This document shows positions 17,884-26,716 of a stretch of DNA of 64,000 nt, in pieces. The notes under the pieces were generated by a model. It was not told the DNA's origin and made no database searches. It saw only the letters and a program-made list of their open reading frames with translations. Location: the NCBI RefSeq assembly GCF_001428045.1, contig NZ_LMSD01000042.1, positions 85,890 through 149,889 on the forward strand. Reading direction: 5' to 3'. Position 1 is the first letter of the stretch. Each line of letters begins with the position of its first letter. The position numbers and the translations under genes are program-made. This stretch comes from Paenibacillus sp. Soil750 (lineage in GTDB: Bacteria; Bacillota; Bacilli; Paenibacillales; NBRC-103111).

Positions 17884-17918
17884 AAAAAACCTGAGGGCAG
17901 CAATCCCTCAGGTTTCTT
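17884..17918 (-). terminator. Rho-independent terminator after the fetB remnant
   Basis: AACCTGAGGG and CCCTCAGGTT form a perfect 10-bp stem with a 7-nt loop. On the minus strand it is followed by TTTTTTTAT. It lies about 30 bp beyond the fetB stop codon. Confidence 0.88.
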
Positions 17919-17950
17919 GTGCTGTCTATTTTATCCAAAACAATAACTAC

Positions 17951-18650
17951 TTATCTTCCCTCGTGAAATACTTTTACTTGCAGCTGTTCCGAAAACACTA
18001 ACTTATAGATGAGGACACTTAACAGTATGCTCGTAATTGCTGCGGAGCCGGTAAAGGAGAATACGATTAAAATTTGATAACGCACAGCTTCCACTGGCTC
18101 AGCTCCTGCCACGATCATACCTGTCATCATCCCTGGAAGCTGAACAAGTCCTACAGTCTTCATGCCGTCAATGGTCGGGATCATACTGAATTTAACCGCT
18201 CGTTTCCTTACGTCTTGCAGTGCCTGTCCTGCGGAGGCTCCAAGTGATAATAGGGCCTCAATCTCACCTTTCGATGCAAGAACTTCTCTTTTGAGTTGAG
18301 TAATAAACAAGCCCGATACGATCATGGCATTTCCGATGGTCATGCCGCTTAGCGGTATGATGTATTGCGGTGTTGGTTCAATGAGATGCAGCCCCAGAAG
18401 CATACCCATCATAAGAATCTCCACCGTCATGATCGACAAGGCGATTCGCCATAGAATGCCAGGCATGCCGCCGCCGCGTTTGGCCGCATTCCAGGAGGCT
18501 ACAGAAATCATAAGCGTAATAATGATCATCAAGTAGATAACATGCTGGGTTTGAAAAATGTAATGCAGCACATATCCAATAAATAATAATTGCAAAGTCG
18601 ATCGTATCGTACCAACTGCAATCTCTTTTTCTAATCCAAGCTTCTGCCAA
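17951..18650 (-). pseudogene. fetB: fetB-like iron export permease, 5' end deleted
   Basis: The frame encodes a FetB/YbbM (UPF0014) membrane permease, with VASWNAAKRGGGMPGILWR, PLSGMTIGNAMIVSGLF and LVQLPGMMTGMIVAGAEPVE. The reading frame continues upstream of the only usable start, a TTG at 18593-18595, through FWQKLGLEKEIAVGTIRST. It then runs into the Walker A region of fetA in another frame. The first roughly 20 residues of FetB are therefore missing along with most of fetA. A shortened product could start at the TTG, but transport activity is unlikely without the ATPase. Confidence 0.8.
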
Positions 18651-18804
18651 AATGATGGAGTGTGCTTTTCCCTTGCCCTGATGAACCGATGAGGGCGATA
18701 CGTTCCGCTTGCTGAATCTTTACTGTAATACCCGAGAATAGGTAAGGAGACTTAGGATTGTCCTGATTATATGAAAGCTTGGCCAGCTTATTAATTTCAA
18801 ACAT
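18631..18804 (-). pseudogene. fetA: fetA-like ABC ATPase, N-terminal stub
   Basis: From ATG 18802-18804 (MFEINKLAKL) the frame reads the first ~49 residues of a FetA/YbbL-type ATPase. It is intact up to Walker A, IALIGSSGQGKSTL. It then changes abruptly to HHFGRSLD and stops (TAG at 18631-18633). The sequence beyond the break belongs to fetB in a different frame. A single deletion removing the rest of fetA and the start of fetB explains this. The signature, Walker B and H-loop are all absent. Confidence 0.85.
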
Positions 18805-19105
18805 GATGGGTATCCTTTCAGGTCCTTTGGGATCTTTTACTCATTGTAGCACTTGCTCCAATTGGGTCAATACCGCCAATAGCCTAAATTTCAAATAAAA
18901 AGAGACTCCTCGCAATCAGCGGCAACATCTTTCTGAAGACCCTTCCCATCTTTATCAAGTCCAAAATCTGGATTGATCTAACCACTTTGAAATAATTATC
19001 CTCTTCCGACATTCTTTCTATGAAAGAAGAGATTAAAATACTTCGAGTGGTCTATCGTCAAATGAGGACACACCTAAGTGCATCCTCTTCTCATAATGCA
19101 TATCC
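18805..19105. other. Intergenic stretch without a recognised gene
   Basis: It would contain the former fetA promoter and the 3' flank of the epimerase-like gene. I see no open frame with a ribosome binding site, no dispersed-repeat box and no strong terminator here. Confidence 0.6.
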
Positions 19106-20062
19106 TTATAACTTGTCAATCACATAATGCCAATCTCCTGCACCGAGGTCTATATCTACATACCATTCAAAAGAGTCATGTACTGGTATTGTCTGTGCAG
19201 TCCCATTACTTACAGCCATATTAAGTGAATCATAATAACCAATACTAGGCTCTAATGCACAAGTAACTCGATCGTTGAACATCCCTTCATCCATCCAAAC
19301 TCCTAGATAAGGAACCCTATCTTTTGGAACAGATACGATTAGAAAGTTTTCACTTTCCTGACCGTATAGGCCAGACCAACTTACAGGTACTTGCCCCTCA
19401 TAATAAAACTTTCTTCCATCCCCAGTAACCGTGGGATAAATTAATGATATCTCATCCCAAGCATATGTTTCCCCATTCTTCAGCCTCTTACCTTCGTACA
19501 CGCATAGCATTTCCGACATGGATTCAGGAAGAAGTATACGCGTCGGTTCAGTGACTGCAAGTTGGGGATGAGGTACCCACAAAAAAGGTATGGGTTGGTC
19601 ACTCTTATTTACCACACGGTAATTCATCCTTACCTTATTGCCCGAGTAGAAGGAGATGCTTCTTGTGAACTGATACGATAACAACTGGCTTTCTACCGAA
19701 CAAATAACCTCGTTCTCTTCGATTCTATATGTCCAAGGAAGCGACCAAATTTCGCCATGATCGGGCAGGTTAATGCTCTTATCCATTTCCCATGGACAAG
19801 CGTTAATCGTCGGAAAACATTCATCCCAGCCGCTCATATCCCATTCGCCAAAGGATGAGCCGTATTCAGGCTGTCTAAACGGTCTTTCACCTGAATCAAT
19901 CAGCCACTCCTTACCACTTGGCTTATAAATCAGTGATACCAATTTTGCTCCGAGACTCGGTATGATCACCATGCGGATTTGTTCATTTTCAATGGTGACC
20001 GATAAGAAGCCTTTATAAGTTCCCATTGTTATGTTGCTCATACGCTCAGTCATCATTTGCAC
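19106..20062 (-). CDS. Aldose 1-epimerase/galactose mutarotase-superfamily protein
   Basis: A 318-aa beta-sandwich-type protein. IIPSLGAKLVSLIYKPSGKE at the N-terminus, SGWDECFPTI and DHGEIWSLPW in the middle, and the late CALEPSIGYYDSL match the galactose-mutarotase-like fold. His and Glu residues suited to anomer interconversion are present in the DHGE and ALEP regions. Its start overlaps the stop of the DUF5107 gene by up to 10 bp, so the two are translationally coupled. It probably prepares sugars released from a polysaccharide; the sugar is unknown. Confidence 0.75.
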   Translation of the reverse strand: MQMMTERMSNITMGTYKGFLSVTIENEQIRMVIIPSLGAKLVSLIYKPSGKEWLIDSGERPFRQPEYGSSFGEWDMSGWDECFPTINACPWEMDKSINLPDHGEIWSLPWTYRIEENEVICSVESQLLSYQFTRSISFYSGNKVRMNYRVVNKSDQPIPFLWVPHPQLAVTEPTRILLPESMSEMLCVYEGKRLKNGETYAWDEISLIYPTVTGDGRKFYYEGQVPVSWSGLYGQESENFLIVSVPKDRVPYLGVWMDEGMFNDRVTCALEPSIGYYDSLNMAVSNGTAQTIPVHDSFEWYVDIDLGAGDWHYVIDKL

Positions 20063-23000
20063 ATACTCAAATGAATTCGTGCGCCTGAATGATTCGTTTC
20101 CAGACCTAGTGCATGTTCAAACTGTTCCCTCGCCTTTTCCATGTTACCCAGACCGAGATACCCCAGACCCATCATATATCGACAGTGAACTTCATTTCGA
20201 ACATTCAAATTGTCCTCGAATACTAGGAAGTCTGGCAAGGAAACTGCGAAGTAATCAAATTTCACTTCATCGAACAGATGCTTCTCTGCATAATCGATCA
20301 GCTTATTGAAGCGGCGCTTAGCTTCCTTCTCAATGCCCAGAGCAAGCCATGCCATTCCTTGATAGTAGATCATATCAGGCGGTTGGTCATTGTAATACAT
20401 GGCACTAGCTGGCTCATCTAGTCCCTGTGAAGCCATTTCGAAACATTCCTGTGCTTGCTTCGTTTGCTTTAAACCTTCATGAGCAAGTCCAAGATAATAA
20501 TACACATTATTTTCTTGCGCACCCGACAGCTTACCTTCACCTAAATTATCCGGATAAATAAGTGCTTGTTGTAAAAATGATACAGCCTCTTCAAAATGAT
20601 TTTCGACTAAAGCTTTTTTCGCAAGCTCAACGTGGGCAAATACATGCTGACCTGTGACTTTACCCTCGCCACCTTCCCAAGGGTGGAAATTGCGTGCTTG
20701 TATAGCTTGAATGGCTTTGTCATGATAACCTTGCGTATTAAGGAGAGTAACATACTCCACGTAAAGATCGTCGCGTTTGTTAACTAAAGCTTGGTGTTCC
20801 TCTAGCTTAGCGCTACGAGTAGCTGCGGTGTAACTAAGCTTCTTATACAATTGATCCAGTTCATAGAAAACCCGTGCATCATCCTGCCTGCATGCAAAGG
20901 CTTTCTCCATGGAAATCAGAGCCGATGCTCTGTCCCCCTGTTTGTTGAAATAAGCGAGTGACAAATTACGATGCACGGTCGCGAAATCTTCTCGGATGGT
21001 ACGTGATGCTTCCCAATGCGTTATCGCATCTTCGTATCTTTTTTTATCATAAAACCAATTTCCAAGGTAATAGTGAGCTTTATCATCATCCTCAGTAGCC
21101 ACAGCAATAACGCTCGTCAGCACTTGCAAATCAAATAAATTATTAGGGAAACAGTAATCTGAATTTGCCGCGTTTCCAGCTTTTCTATGGCGCCCAGCCA
21201 TGTCAGCATATCCTGCTTTATCATGTAAAAAACTAAGTGCGTAATGAATCATCGGGTTCACTTCTGAAGAATCGTGATCTTGAACAATTCGTCCTAGCAA
21301 TTCAATAGCTTCCTCATATAAGCCACAATTCGCATAATCCGCCGCCAAGTTCAAATAATTATGTGCATCCCCACGCATGAGTCGCACAAGCTCCATCTTC
21401 ACTTCATTTGCAATCGCCTGCTCGCCTTGGCTTGAAAGTGTAAGATATCGTTCGTTGGCTGATCCGAAATCCGCGATATCCAGTAGCAGTGTCTCCTGCG
21501 AGAAGACTAGTGCTTCCTGCAGATGTCCCAGCTTCCGCAGAAGCGCAGCTTTCAAGTGACGCGCTTTGTAATTACGGGAATTGCGCACTTGTGAACGCTC
21601 AACCAATTCCAACGCCTCACTGTACGAACCTTTCTCACAAGCAATTTGTGCCAGTGTGAAAAAGCCAGCATCTTGCCAGTTCGCGGACCATGTCGATTTG
21701 TATAGTGCTGCGAATGCCTCTTCTTTACGTCCCTGTTCCTTAAGCGCTACTCCTAATTGATAGAGGGCCTCACTGTCATAAGGGTTCGGATTCCGCCAAG
21801 TCAGAGACTTTATAGCCGTCCGGAAGTGAACTTCCGCTTTGTCATACAGCCCGCGACGCAGCAAGAGTGTGCCGTAAGCTACATTTATACGGCTATCGTC
21901 CGGGTCGCGCTTTAAGCCTTCCAAATAGTAATCTTCCGGCTCGAACGTTGCATGGCGATATTGCTCTAAATGCAGACCGGCTAAATACAGCTGCTCATTC
22001 GTTTTCAATTCCGCTGGTTCCAGCAGTGGCTTAGCTGCATCTGGGACTTGCTCAATCGAAGGCTTCGCAGGCTGGTAAGCAATGAGAAGCGTCCCCTCTG
22101 CATCCCTTACAGTCAGTTTCAAATCGTGTGCTTGATCGTTTTCATCCAGTGTAAGGACTGATTTGAACGTTTGTGTTGGGGATAGCTCCACAATTTCCTT
22201 CAAATACGTTCGGCTACGGCCTTGTAACTCAACAACAGCGCCATTAAACAAGGAAGTCGTATAAGCAAGAACAACAGTTTCACGTGTCTTTTCATCAACT
22301 TCTAAGTTGACCGCAGCATCGATGGAGGCATTTTTAACGACTCCGATATTTTTATAAGGCATGAAATATTGCTTGAATGATTTTTCTTCATAGGGTTGTA
22401 ACCACGTGAAATCCGGTTGGTTATCTGTGTAAACGCCAGTCATGAGCTCAATATATGGGCCATCTTCATCTGTCAGATTGCGATCCCAAGCCTGCCCAAA
22501 CTCACCGTTCCCCCACGTCCATTGCTTCTTACCAGGAGACACATGATGGTTCGCCACGTGCAACAAGCCTGCTTGCACGCCATGATCATAACCGCCAACG
22601 AAGTTGTAATCAGATTTATAAGCCATATACGATGTAGGAACGTGAATGTTCTTGTAGCGTGAGATATCAACACCTGCAGAATAATCCATTTTGTAGTACG
22701 TTCCTGTTGCAATTGGAAACCTAGACACATCACGCTTCCCGTGATCAAAGACGGCTGTAACATCTGGTGGAAATACAGATTGCGTATGATCATTTACCGC
22801 AACTGCAGGGTTCGCCCACCACAAGAACGTTTGTGGCTCCGGTGTTCGATTATATAGCTGTGCAGAAATTTCTAGATAGGCTTTGCCAGGATACAGCGTG
22901 AATCCCGCCGTCACTTTCGTGCCGTACATGCGGTCGATCTCACTCACCCAAACGGTAGCGCTTCCGTCTTCTTGTTCAGTGAGCTTGTATTCAACCGGAC

Positions 23001-23391
23001 CGTACGTATTTGGACGGTGATGCTGCGGCCAGTTGAATTCGATGCCACCGGAAATCCATGGACCGGCTAGGCCAACCAATGCTGGTTTAATGACTTGATT
23101 ATAATATACGAAGTCGTAGTCATTCGTTTTATCCAACGCACGGTAAATGCGTCCGCCAAGCTCAGGCATAATCTCAATTCGAACAAATTCATTTTCTAAT
23201 ATCACCATACGATAGGAATGGGGCTTCTTCTCATCTTCAATTTTATCGATAACTGGATGGGGATATACCTTACCAGAGCTTCCTTGATATACACGTTTCT
23301 CTAAAAACATCGGATTGCGATCCGGCTCACCAATGCCGTAAGTCGGAATCGACTTTACTTCTTCCCATATGCGAACCTTCTGACTCAACAT
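20053..23391 (-). CDS. DUF5107 domain protein with TPR repeats
   Basis: About 1112 aa with no signal peptide. Residues about 40-360 form a mutarotase-like DUF5107 domain (IEIMPELGGRIYRALDKTND; WISGGIEFNWPQHHRP; LWWANPAVAVND). The rest is a long run of tetratricopeptide-like helices (AYGTLLLRRGLYDKAEVHF; AYFNKQGDRASALISMEKAF). The start is probably ATG 23391; upstream ATG and GTG codons are too close to GGGAG. The fusion of a sugar-binding mutarotase domain to a TPR scaffold suggests intracellular sensing or processing of sugars. It is divergent from an AraC regulator. Confidence 0.85.
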   Translation of the reverse strand: MLSQKVRIWEEVKSIPTYGIGEPDRNPMFLEKRVYQGSSGKVYPHPVIDKIEDEKKPHSYRMVILENEFVRIEIMPELGGRIYRALDKTNDYDFVYYNQVIKPALVGLAGPWISGGIEFNWPQHHRPNTYGPVEYKLTEQEDGSATVWVSEIDRMYGTKVTAGFTLYPGKAYLEISAQLYNRTPEPQTFLWWANPAVAVNDHTQSVFPPDVTAVFDHGKRDVSRFPIATGTYYKMDYSAGVDISRYKNIHVPTSYMAYKSDYNFVGGYDHGVQAGLLHVANHHVSPGKKQWTWGNGEFGQAWDRNLTDEDGPYIELMTGVYTDNQPDFTWLQPYEEKSFKQYFMPYKNIGVVKNASIDAAVNLEVDEKTRETVVLAYTTSLFNGAVVELQGRSRTYLKEIVELSPTQTFKSVLTLDENDQAHDLKLTVRDAEGTLLIAYQPAKPSIEQVPDAAKPLLEPAELKTNEQLYLAGLHLEQYRHATFEPEDYYLEGLKRDPDDSRINVAYGTLLLRRGLYDKAEVHFRTAIKSLTWRNPNPYDSEALYQLGVALKEQGRKEEAFAALYKSTWSANWQDAGFFTLAQIACEKGSYSEALELVERSQVRNSRNYKARHLKAALLRKLGHLQEALVFSQETLLLDIADFGSANERYLTLSSQGEQAIANEVKMELVRLMRGDAHNYLNLAADYANCGLYEEAIELLGRIVQDHDSSEVNPMIHYALSFLHDKAGYADMAGRHRKAGNAANSDYCFPNNLFDLQVLTSVIAVATEDDDKAHYYLGNWFYDKKRYEDAITHWEASRTIREDFATVHRNLSLAYFNKQGDRASALISMEKAFACRQDDARVFYELDQLYKKLSYTAATRSAKLEEHQALVNKRDDLYVEYVTLLNTQGYHDKAIQAIQARNFHPWEGGEGKVTGQHVFAHVELAKKALVENHFEEAVSFLQQALIYPDNLGEGKLSGAQENNVYYYLGLAHEGLKQTKQAQECFEMASQGLDEPASAMYYNDQPPDMIYYQGMAWLALGIEKEAKRRFNKLIDYAEKHLFDEVKFDYFAVSLPDFLVFEDNLNVRNEVHCRYMMGLGYLGLGNMEKAREQFEHALGLETNHSGARIHLSMCK

Positions 23392-23504
23392 CATCACTCC
23401 CTTATCTGATTATCTCTACTTTACCTCGGATGCTAGCAACAGCCAATTGACAAAATGCTTATTATAATGGATTATATTCTTATTATCAGAGGAGGGGTCT
23501 ATAC

Positions 23505-24395
23505 TTGGATATAGTTGGAAAACGTGAAGGGTTTGAAGAGGAGAAATTGTTCATCCTTCCTGATTATATGCAGACTGAACTATCCCGCTCCGAGCTGACG
23601 CGTGATTTATTTGTAAGTGATATTGGCTTCTTCCCGCATGCGCGCCATCATTATCGCGAACGTCCTGAGGGCAGCAATTCTCATATTTTCATCTTTTGCT
23701 CCGAAGGAGAAGGTTGGATCCAATTAGGTCAACAACCTGTAATCACCCTAACTCAGAATCATTTGGCGGTCATTCCTGCACATACACCACATCGATATGG
23801 TGCTTCTACCCATACACCATGGAGTATTTACTGGTTTCATCTCCAAGGCGACCATACAACGGCTTTTATTCAAATGTACGGAATGGATACGGGACCGCTA
23901 CATTTACCCATCGGCACTATGACCGAGTACAAAGAGGTTTTTGATAAATGTTATTACTTGCTATCCGATAAAACCTATTCATTACCCATCCACACGTATG
24001 TTTCCCAGTCCGTCCGCCAACTGATTAGCAGCATTGGGATCCGTGTAGGTGGTACAGCCAAAGTCAAAAAAAGGGAGCAATATCTAGAAGTTGCCATCCA
24101 ATACATGAATGATCGTATAGAAACTACCATTAAGCTCCCAGAATTGGCCAAACACACAGGCTTATCTAGACAGCATTTAATTTTATTATTTAACGAAGAA
24201 ACAGGATTTCCGCCGATTGAATACTTTTTACGCATGAAAATTCAAAAAGCAGCCCAACTGCTCAGTTTAACGCCTCTGTCTATCAAAGAAGTTGGCGCAA
24301 GCATTGGGATTACTGATCCCTATTATTTCTCGCGATTATTTAAGAAAATGATGGGTTCTGCCCCTAGTGTTTTTCGAAACGTTCCGAAAGGATAA
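23505..24395 (+). CDS. AraC-family transcriptional regulator
   Basis: A 296-aa regulator. The N-terminal cupin domain is visible in HSFIFCSEGEG-like and HLAVIPAHTPHRY motifs, and the C-terminal double helix-turn-helix in KLPELAKHTGLSRQHLILLF and IKEVGASIGITDPYYFSRLF. It starts at TTG 23505-23507, seven bases after AGAGGAGGGG. It is divergent from the DUF5107/epimerase operon over 113 bp and probably controls it in response to a sugar. Confidence 0.92.
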   Translation: MDIVGKREGFEEEKLFILPDYMQTELSRSELTRDLFVSDIGFFPHARHHYRERPEGSNSHIFIFCSEGEGWIQLGQQPVITLTQNHLAVIPAHTPHRYGASTHTPWSIYWFHLQGDHTTAFIQMYGMDTGPLHLPIGTMTEYKEVFDKCYYLLSDKTYSLPIHTYVSQSVRQLISSIGIRVGGTAKVKKREQYLEVAIQYMNDRIETTIKLPELAKHTGLSRQHLILLFNEETGFPPIEYFLRMKIQKAAQLLSLTPLSIKEVGASIGITDPYYFSRLFKKMMGSAPSVFRNVPKG

Positions 24396-24473
24396 CATGG
24401 AGGAAATAATCTTGAATCATTGAAGTGTGTTTTATCAACTGCTTCAACTGTCAAAAAAATTTCGATTATTACA

Positions 24474-24712
24474 TTAAGGTCTTATTAATTCTAGTAACTT
24501 TGATGGCTTTATTAGCTTTGGAAAACCCGTAATTTTTTCGCTTTTGAATGTCGGAATAAACCATGTAGCATGGTAAGCCCTCATTCCAATACTTGCAGCT
24601 CCTTCTAGCTCATTGGAGCCCCCGTCACCAACAAATAATGATTCAGTTGGTGACACCCCCATTCTTTTACAGGCAAGATGATAAATGGAAGAATTAGGCG
24701 TTACTTTAATGG
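24474..24712 (-). pseudogene. HAD-family hydrolase, C-terminal fragment
   Basis: The minus frame reads the C-terminal ~75 residues of a HAD phosphatase: TPNSSIYHLACKRMGVSPTE, then the metal-binding SLFVGDGGSNELEGAASIGM, then a normal end. Motifs I and II are absent. The homology ends near 24712, exactly where an unrelated plus-strand propeller fragment begins, so the gene was cut by a rearrangement. Confidence 0.7.
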
Positions 24713-24850
24713 AGCATCGTATCATCAAGACTATTCCAGTTGGAAGAAAACCTTCCAAAATCTATCTTAATGAACCCCTTAATCGGATTTATGTACTTAA
24801 CACTGGAAGTAATACCGTCACTGTTTTAAATGGGGATACGAGTAAATCAA
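24712..24850 (+). pseudogene. YVTN beta-propeller repeat fragment
   Basis: One and a bit YVTN-type repeats are readable on the plus strand: RIIKTIPVGRKPSKIYLNEP, then NRIYVLNTGSNTVTVLNGDT. A complete YncE-like propeller has seven such units. The fragment is flanked by the HAD fragment and the end of the next minus-strand gene. Confidence 0.6.
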
Positions 24851-25290
24851 TTCGTACCATAAGTGTGATATACGAATAATATACGAAAAATGTAATAAGC
24901 GTTAAAAATGGTAATTGTTTGTTGGTCATATTCCACAAAAACTTGAACAAATTCAACATAGTCTTTACCCTTTTTTACGTTAAAAGCAAGAAAGCTCGCT
25001 TGTTTCGCATGAATAACCGCGACATTTTTTATCGGCGGAACTCCTGTTGTTATTTCAAATCTGTAATCAGCCAATCTTGTGAACGGAATGATCCTTAGCC
25101 GATTAGTATCCAGTTCCCTTAGTGCAAAGGCTTTGTTTCCCACTTTTCGAATGACTCCGTTAATTGACCTTCCATTTGTAGTTGTAAAAACAGGATCTGA
25201 ACCAAATCCGATTTGCTGGGTGAGACGTTGTTTTAATGTCAGATTAACGGGAATGGGGCATTTCCCACAAATTCTTCGAATGATTTTCAT
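24847..25290 (-). CDS. Hypothetical protein, possibly with a replaced C-terminus
   Basis: A 147-aa protein starting with ATG after AAGGAGGGTGTCACGAA, so initiation looks genuine. The core (NGVIRKVGNKAFALRELDTN, IIPFTRLADYRFEITTG) reads as a small soluble beta-rich domain that I do not recognise. The last ~20 residues (IFNAYYIFRILFVYHTYGTN) lie in the rearranged zone and may be out of context, so the natural C-terminus may be lost. Confidence 0.45.
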   Translation of the reverse strand: MKIIRRICGKCPIPVNLTLKQRLTQQIGFGSDPVFTTTNGRSINGVIRKVGNKAFALRELDTNRLRIIPFTRLADYRFEITTGVPPIKNVAVIHAKQASFLAFNVKKGKDYVEFVQVFVEYDQQTITIFNAYYIFRILFVYHTYGTN

Positions 25291-25421
25291 TTCGTGACAC
25301 CCTCCTTAATTTCTTATGATTCAGGGTATGAGCATGGTTTTTTAACTGATCCTCGTTGAAAGTGTTTAAGTTCATTCGTTAGTGCACGTTTAGCTGAGAA
25401 GGTACTGAAACCTTGGTGTCA

Positions 25422-25585
25422 GCAGCCTTTTTGATGTTTATTCAGCTATCCTTTCGATACCCGGAATTGGCACTAAGATTACTGCAACAATTTTAGCTGA
25501 GATTGGTGAGATCGATCGGTTTGATCACGCAAAGAAACTGGTCGCCTTTGCCGGTATTGATCCAAGCGTTTTTTCTGTAATTTGA
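25422..25585 (+). mobile_element. IS110-family transposase fragment
   Basis: The frame reads AILSIPGIGTKITATILAEI, then GEIDRFDHAKKLVAFAGIDP and a stop soon after. This is the helix-hairpin-helix part of the IS110/IS116/IS902 transposase C-terminal domain. The DEDD catalytic half is absent and the frame ends early, so this is a dead remnant. No matching ends could be assigned. Confidence 0.75.
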
Positions 25586-25647
25586 ACTTATGTATATACA
25601 CTATTAACCAACGGGTATAATAGCTTAGCTAGGAGGTGGAAGATACA

Positions 25648-25755
25648 ATGAAATGCATCTATTGTGACAATGTAAAGCAAATAAAAGGCTTAAACCGTAT
25701 CTGCTTCATTTGTGACATCACTAAGCCTGTTAACAGGACTGCTCGAAGGACCTAA
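25648..25755 (+). CDS. 35-aa zinc-ribbon-like microprotein
   Basis: ATG 25648-25650 follows AGGAGGTGGAAGATACA. The 35-aa product has two CxxC pairs (CIYCDN and RICFICD) separated by 13 residues, a minimal zinc-ribbon pattern, then a basic tail (NRTARRT). Too short for family assignment. It heads a run of two microprotein ORFs with good ribosome binding sites, ended by a terminator near 26,100. Confidence 0.55.
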   Translation: MKCIYCDNVKQIKGLNRICFICDITKPVNRTARRT

Positions 25756-25811
25756 GGCCCCCATTGTAATCGTACTAATCCTTTAAAATTTGACAGGAGG
25801 TCTTGACCCGT

Positions 25812-25973
25812 ATGGATAACAAGTTAAATGAGAATTCTGAAAAAGTTGAATCCGAATTAACAAGTACAGATGTCTTGATCAATACAGAAGAGGTTCAAGA
25901 AAATAACAACTTAATCGAAAGTTCTGAAACAACAGTGCTTGAAACATGTAGGGCAAGTCTTGACGGAGACTAG
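25812..25973 (+). CDS. 53-aa acidic microprotein
   Basis: ATG 25812-25814, with GGAGGT ten bases upstream. The product is strongly acidic and polar (MDNKLNENSEKVESELTSTD at the start), has one Cys near its C-terminus (ETCRASLDGD) and no hydrophobic segment. It follows the zinc-ribbon ORF by 56 bp. Function unknown: a disordered regulatory or spore-associated peptide, or a leader-type precursor, would all fit. Confidence 0.45.
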   Translation: MDNKLNENSEKVESELTSTDVLINTEEVQENNNLIESSETTVLETCRASLDGD

Positions 25974-26088
25974 GTATGAAAAAGGCGCACCACTTCTTTT
26001 TTTTGCAAATTGGATATCGCCTAGATACATATGTAAATATTTTGAATATGTTGATAATGCATCCTTTCATCCTAAGTATCATCCTCCT

Positions 26089-26124
26089 AAACACCTCTAT
26101 CCTACGGGGTGTTTTTTATTTTCT
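26089..26124 (+). terminator. Rho-independent terminator after the microprotein ORFs
   Basis: AAACACC and GGTGTTT pair across a 12-nt loop, followed by TTTATTTTC on the plus strand. It closes the unit containing the 35-aa and 53-aa ORFs. Confidence 0.6.
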
Positions 26125-26194
26125 TTTGCCCCCTCCAAATTCCTCAAAATTCAAACGGTTATCCGTTTCTCCCCACCCTTAAAACAATACGAAT

Positions 26195-26292
26195 GTATCA
26201 TGGTGGTCAATGGCATGGTCATCAGCGCGGATGGCAGGGAATGCCTCATCCAGGTCAACAACATGGCGGTAATTGGCAAGGAGTATCGATAA
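26195..26292 (+). pseudogene. Gly/His/Gln-rich coding remnant
   Basis: One plus frame reads YHGGQWHGHQRGWQGMPHPG followed by QQHGGNWQG, a composition typical of coat or surface proteins. There is no start with a ribosome binding site and the frame then runs into a dispersed-repeat box. A second frame (MVVNGMVISADGRECL) is also open, so the coding assignment is uncertain. Confidence 0.25.
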
Positions 26293-26300
26293 GGTTGCTC

Positions 26301-26325
26301 CATTATCCTGCCCGTTACTTCAATG
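26301..26325 (+). repeat. Dispersed box element, degenerate box A
   Basis: CATTATCCTGCCCGTTACTT matches the A form of the dispersed box (AACTATCCTGCCCGTTAGTT) at most positions. No hairpin is attached. First copy seen from the left end of the window. Confidence 0.55.
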
Positions 26326-26399
26326 ATAGCATCCATATCACTACTCGAATAATTTTCTTGTTATTGGAAAATCTAATCTAGATGAAAGGAGGTACATCC

Positions 26400-26546
26400 A
26401 TGGTTGAGTACACTAACATTCAAGACAACTCCGATGAAATCATGAAGTGTATTGTTAACTGCGACACCGAGCAAGATCAGAAAAGAAAAGATACAAACCC
26501 TTTGAACAGCATTCCGAACGAAGAAGAATATATTGATGAACCATAA
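26400..26546 (+). CDS. 48-aa acidic microprotein with two Cys
   Basis: The ATG spanning 26400-26402 follows AAAGGAGGTACATCC, an excellent ribosome binding site. The product (MVEYTNIQDNSDEIMKCIVN, then CDTEQDQKRK) is acidic, with a Cys pair four residues apart and no membrane segment. No family recognised. A repeat hairpin and box follow about 80 bp downstream and may end the transcript. Confidence 0.5.
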   Translation: MVEYTNIQDNSDEIMKCIVNCDTEQDQKRKDTNPLNSIPNEEEYIDEP

Positions 26547-26628
26547 TTCGCCAACCTTCAAAGATGACGGTTATGCTATTGTGTCGAAAGATGAGCACGG
26601 GTGAGCTACATTTCAATTTTAAAATATT

Positions 26629-26706
26629 AAGAGGCAGTAGGAACATAAAACCAATGTTCCTGGCTGCCTCTTACTTATTCAACTATCGTTCGCAGTTAGC
26701 GTAACG
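26629..26706 (+). repeat. Dispersed element: hairpin plus box B
   Basis: An inverted repeat (AAGAGGCAG-t-AGGAACAT against ATGTTCCTGGCTGCCTCTT, 26629-26672) is followed by TTCAACTATCGTTCGCAGTT and AGCGTAACG. The hairpin arms contain the GGCAGCC-like core seen in other copies. Confidence 0.75.
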
Positions 26707-26716
26707 CTGCTTGCTC

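Noticed and set aside
18378..18650. 90-aa ORF starting MAEAWIRKRD
   Set aside because: It is the third frame through the fetA-fetB fusion; the real homology is in the fetB frame.
25939..26292. 117-aa plus-strand ORF across the microprotein terminator
   Set aside because: It begins inside the acidic microprotein gene in another frame, runs through a terminator hairpin and has no ribosome binding site.
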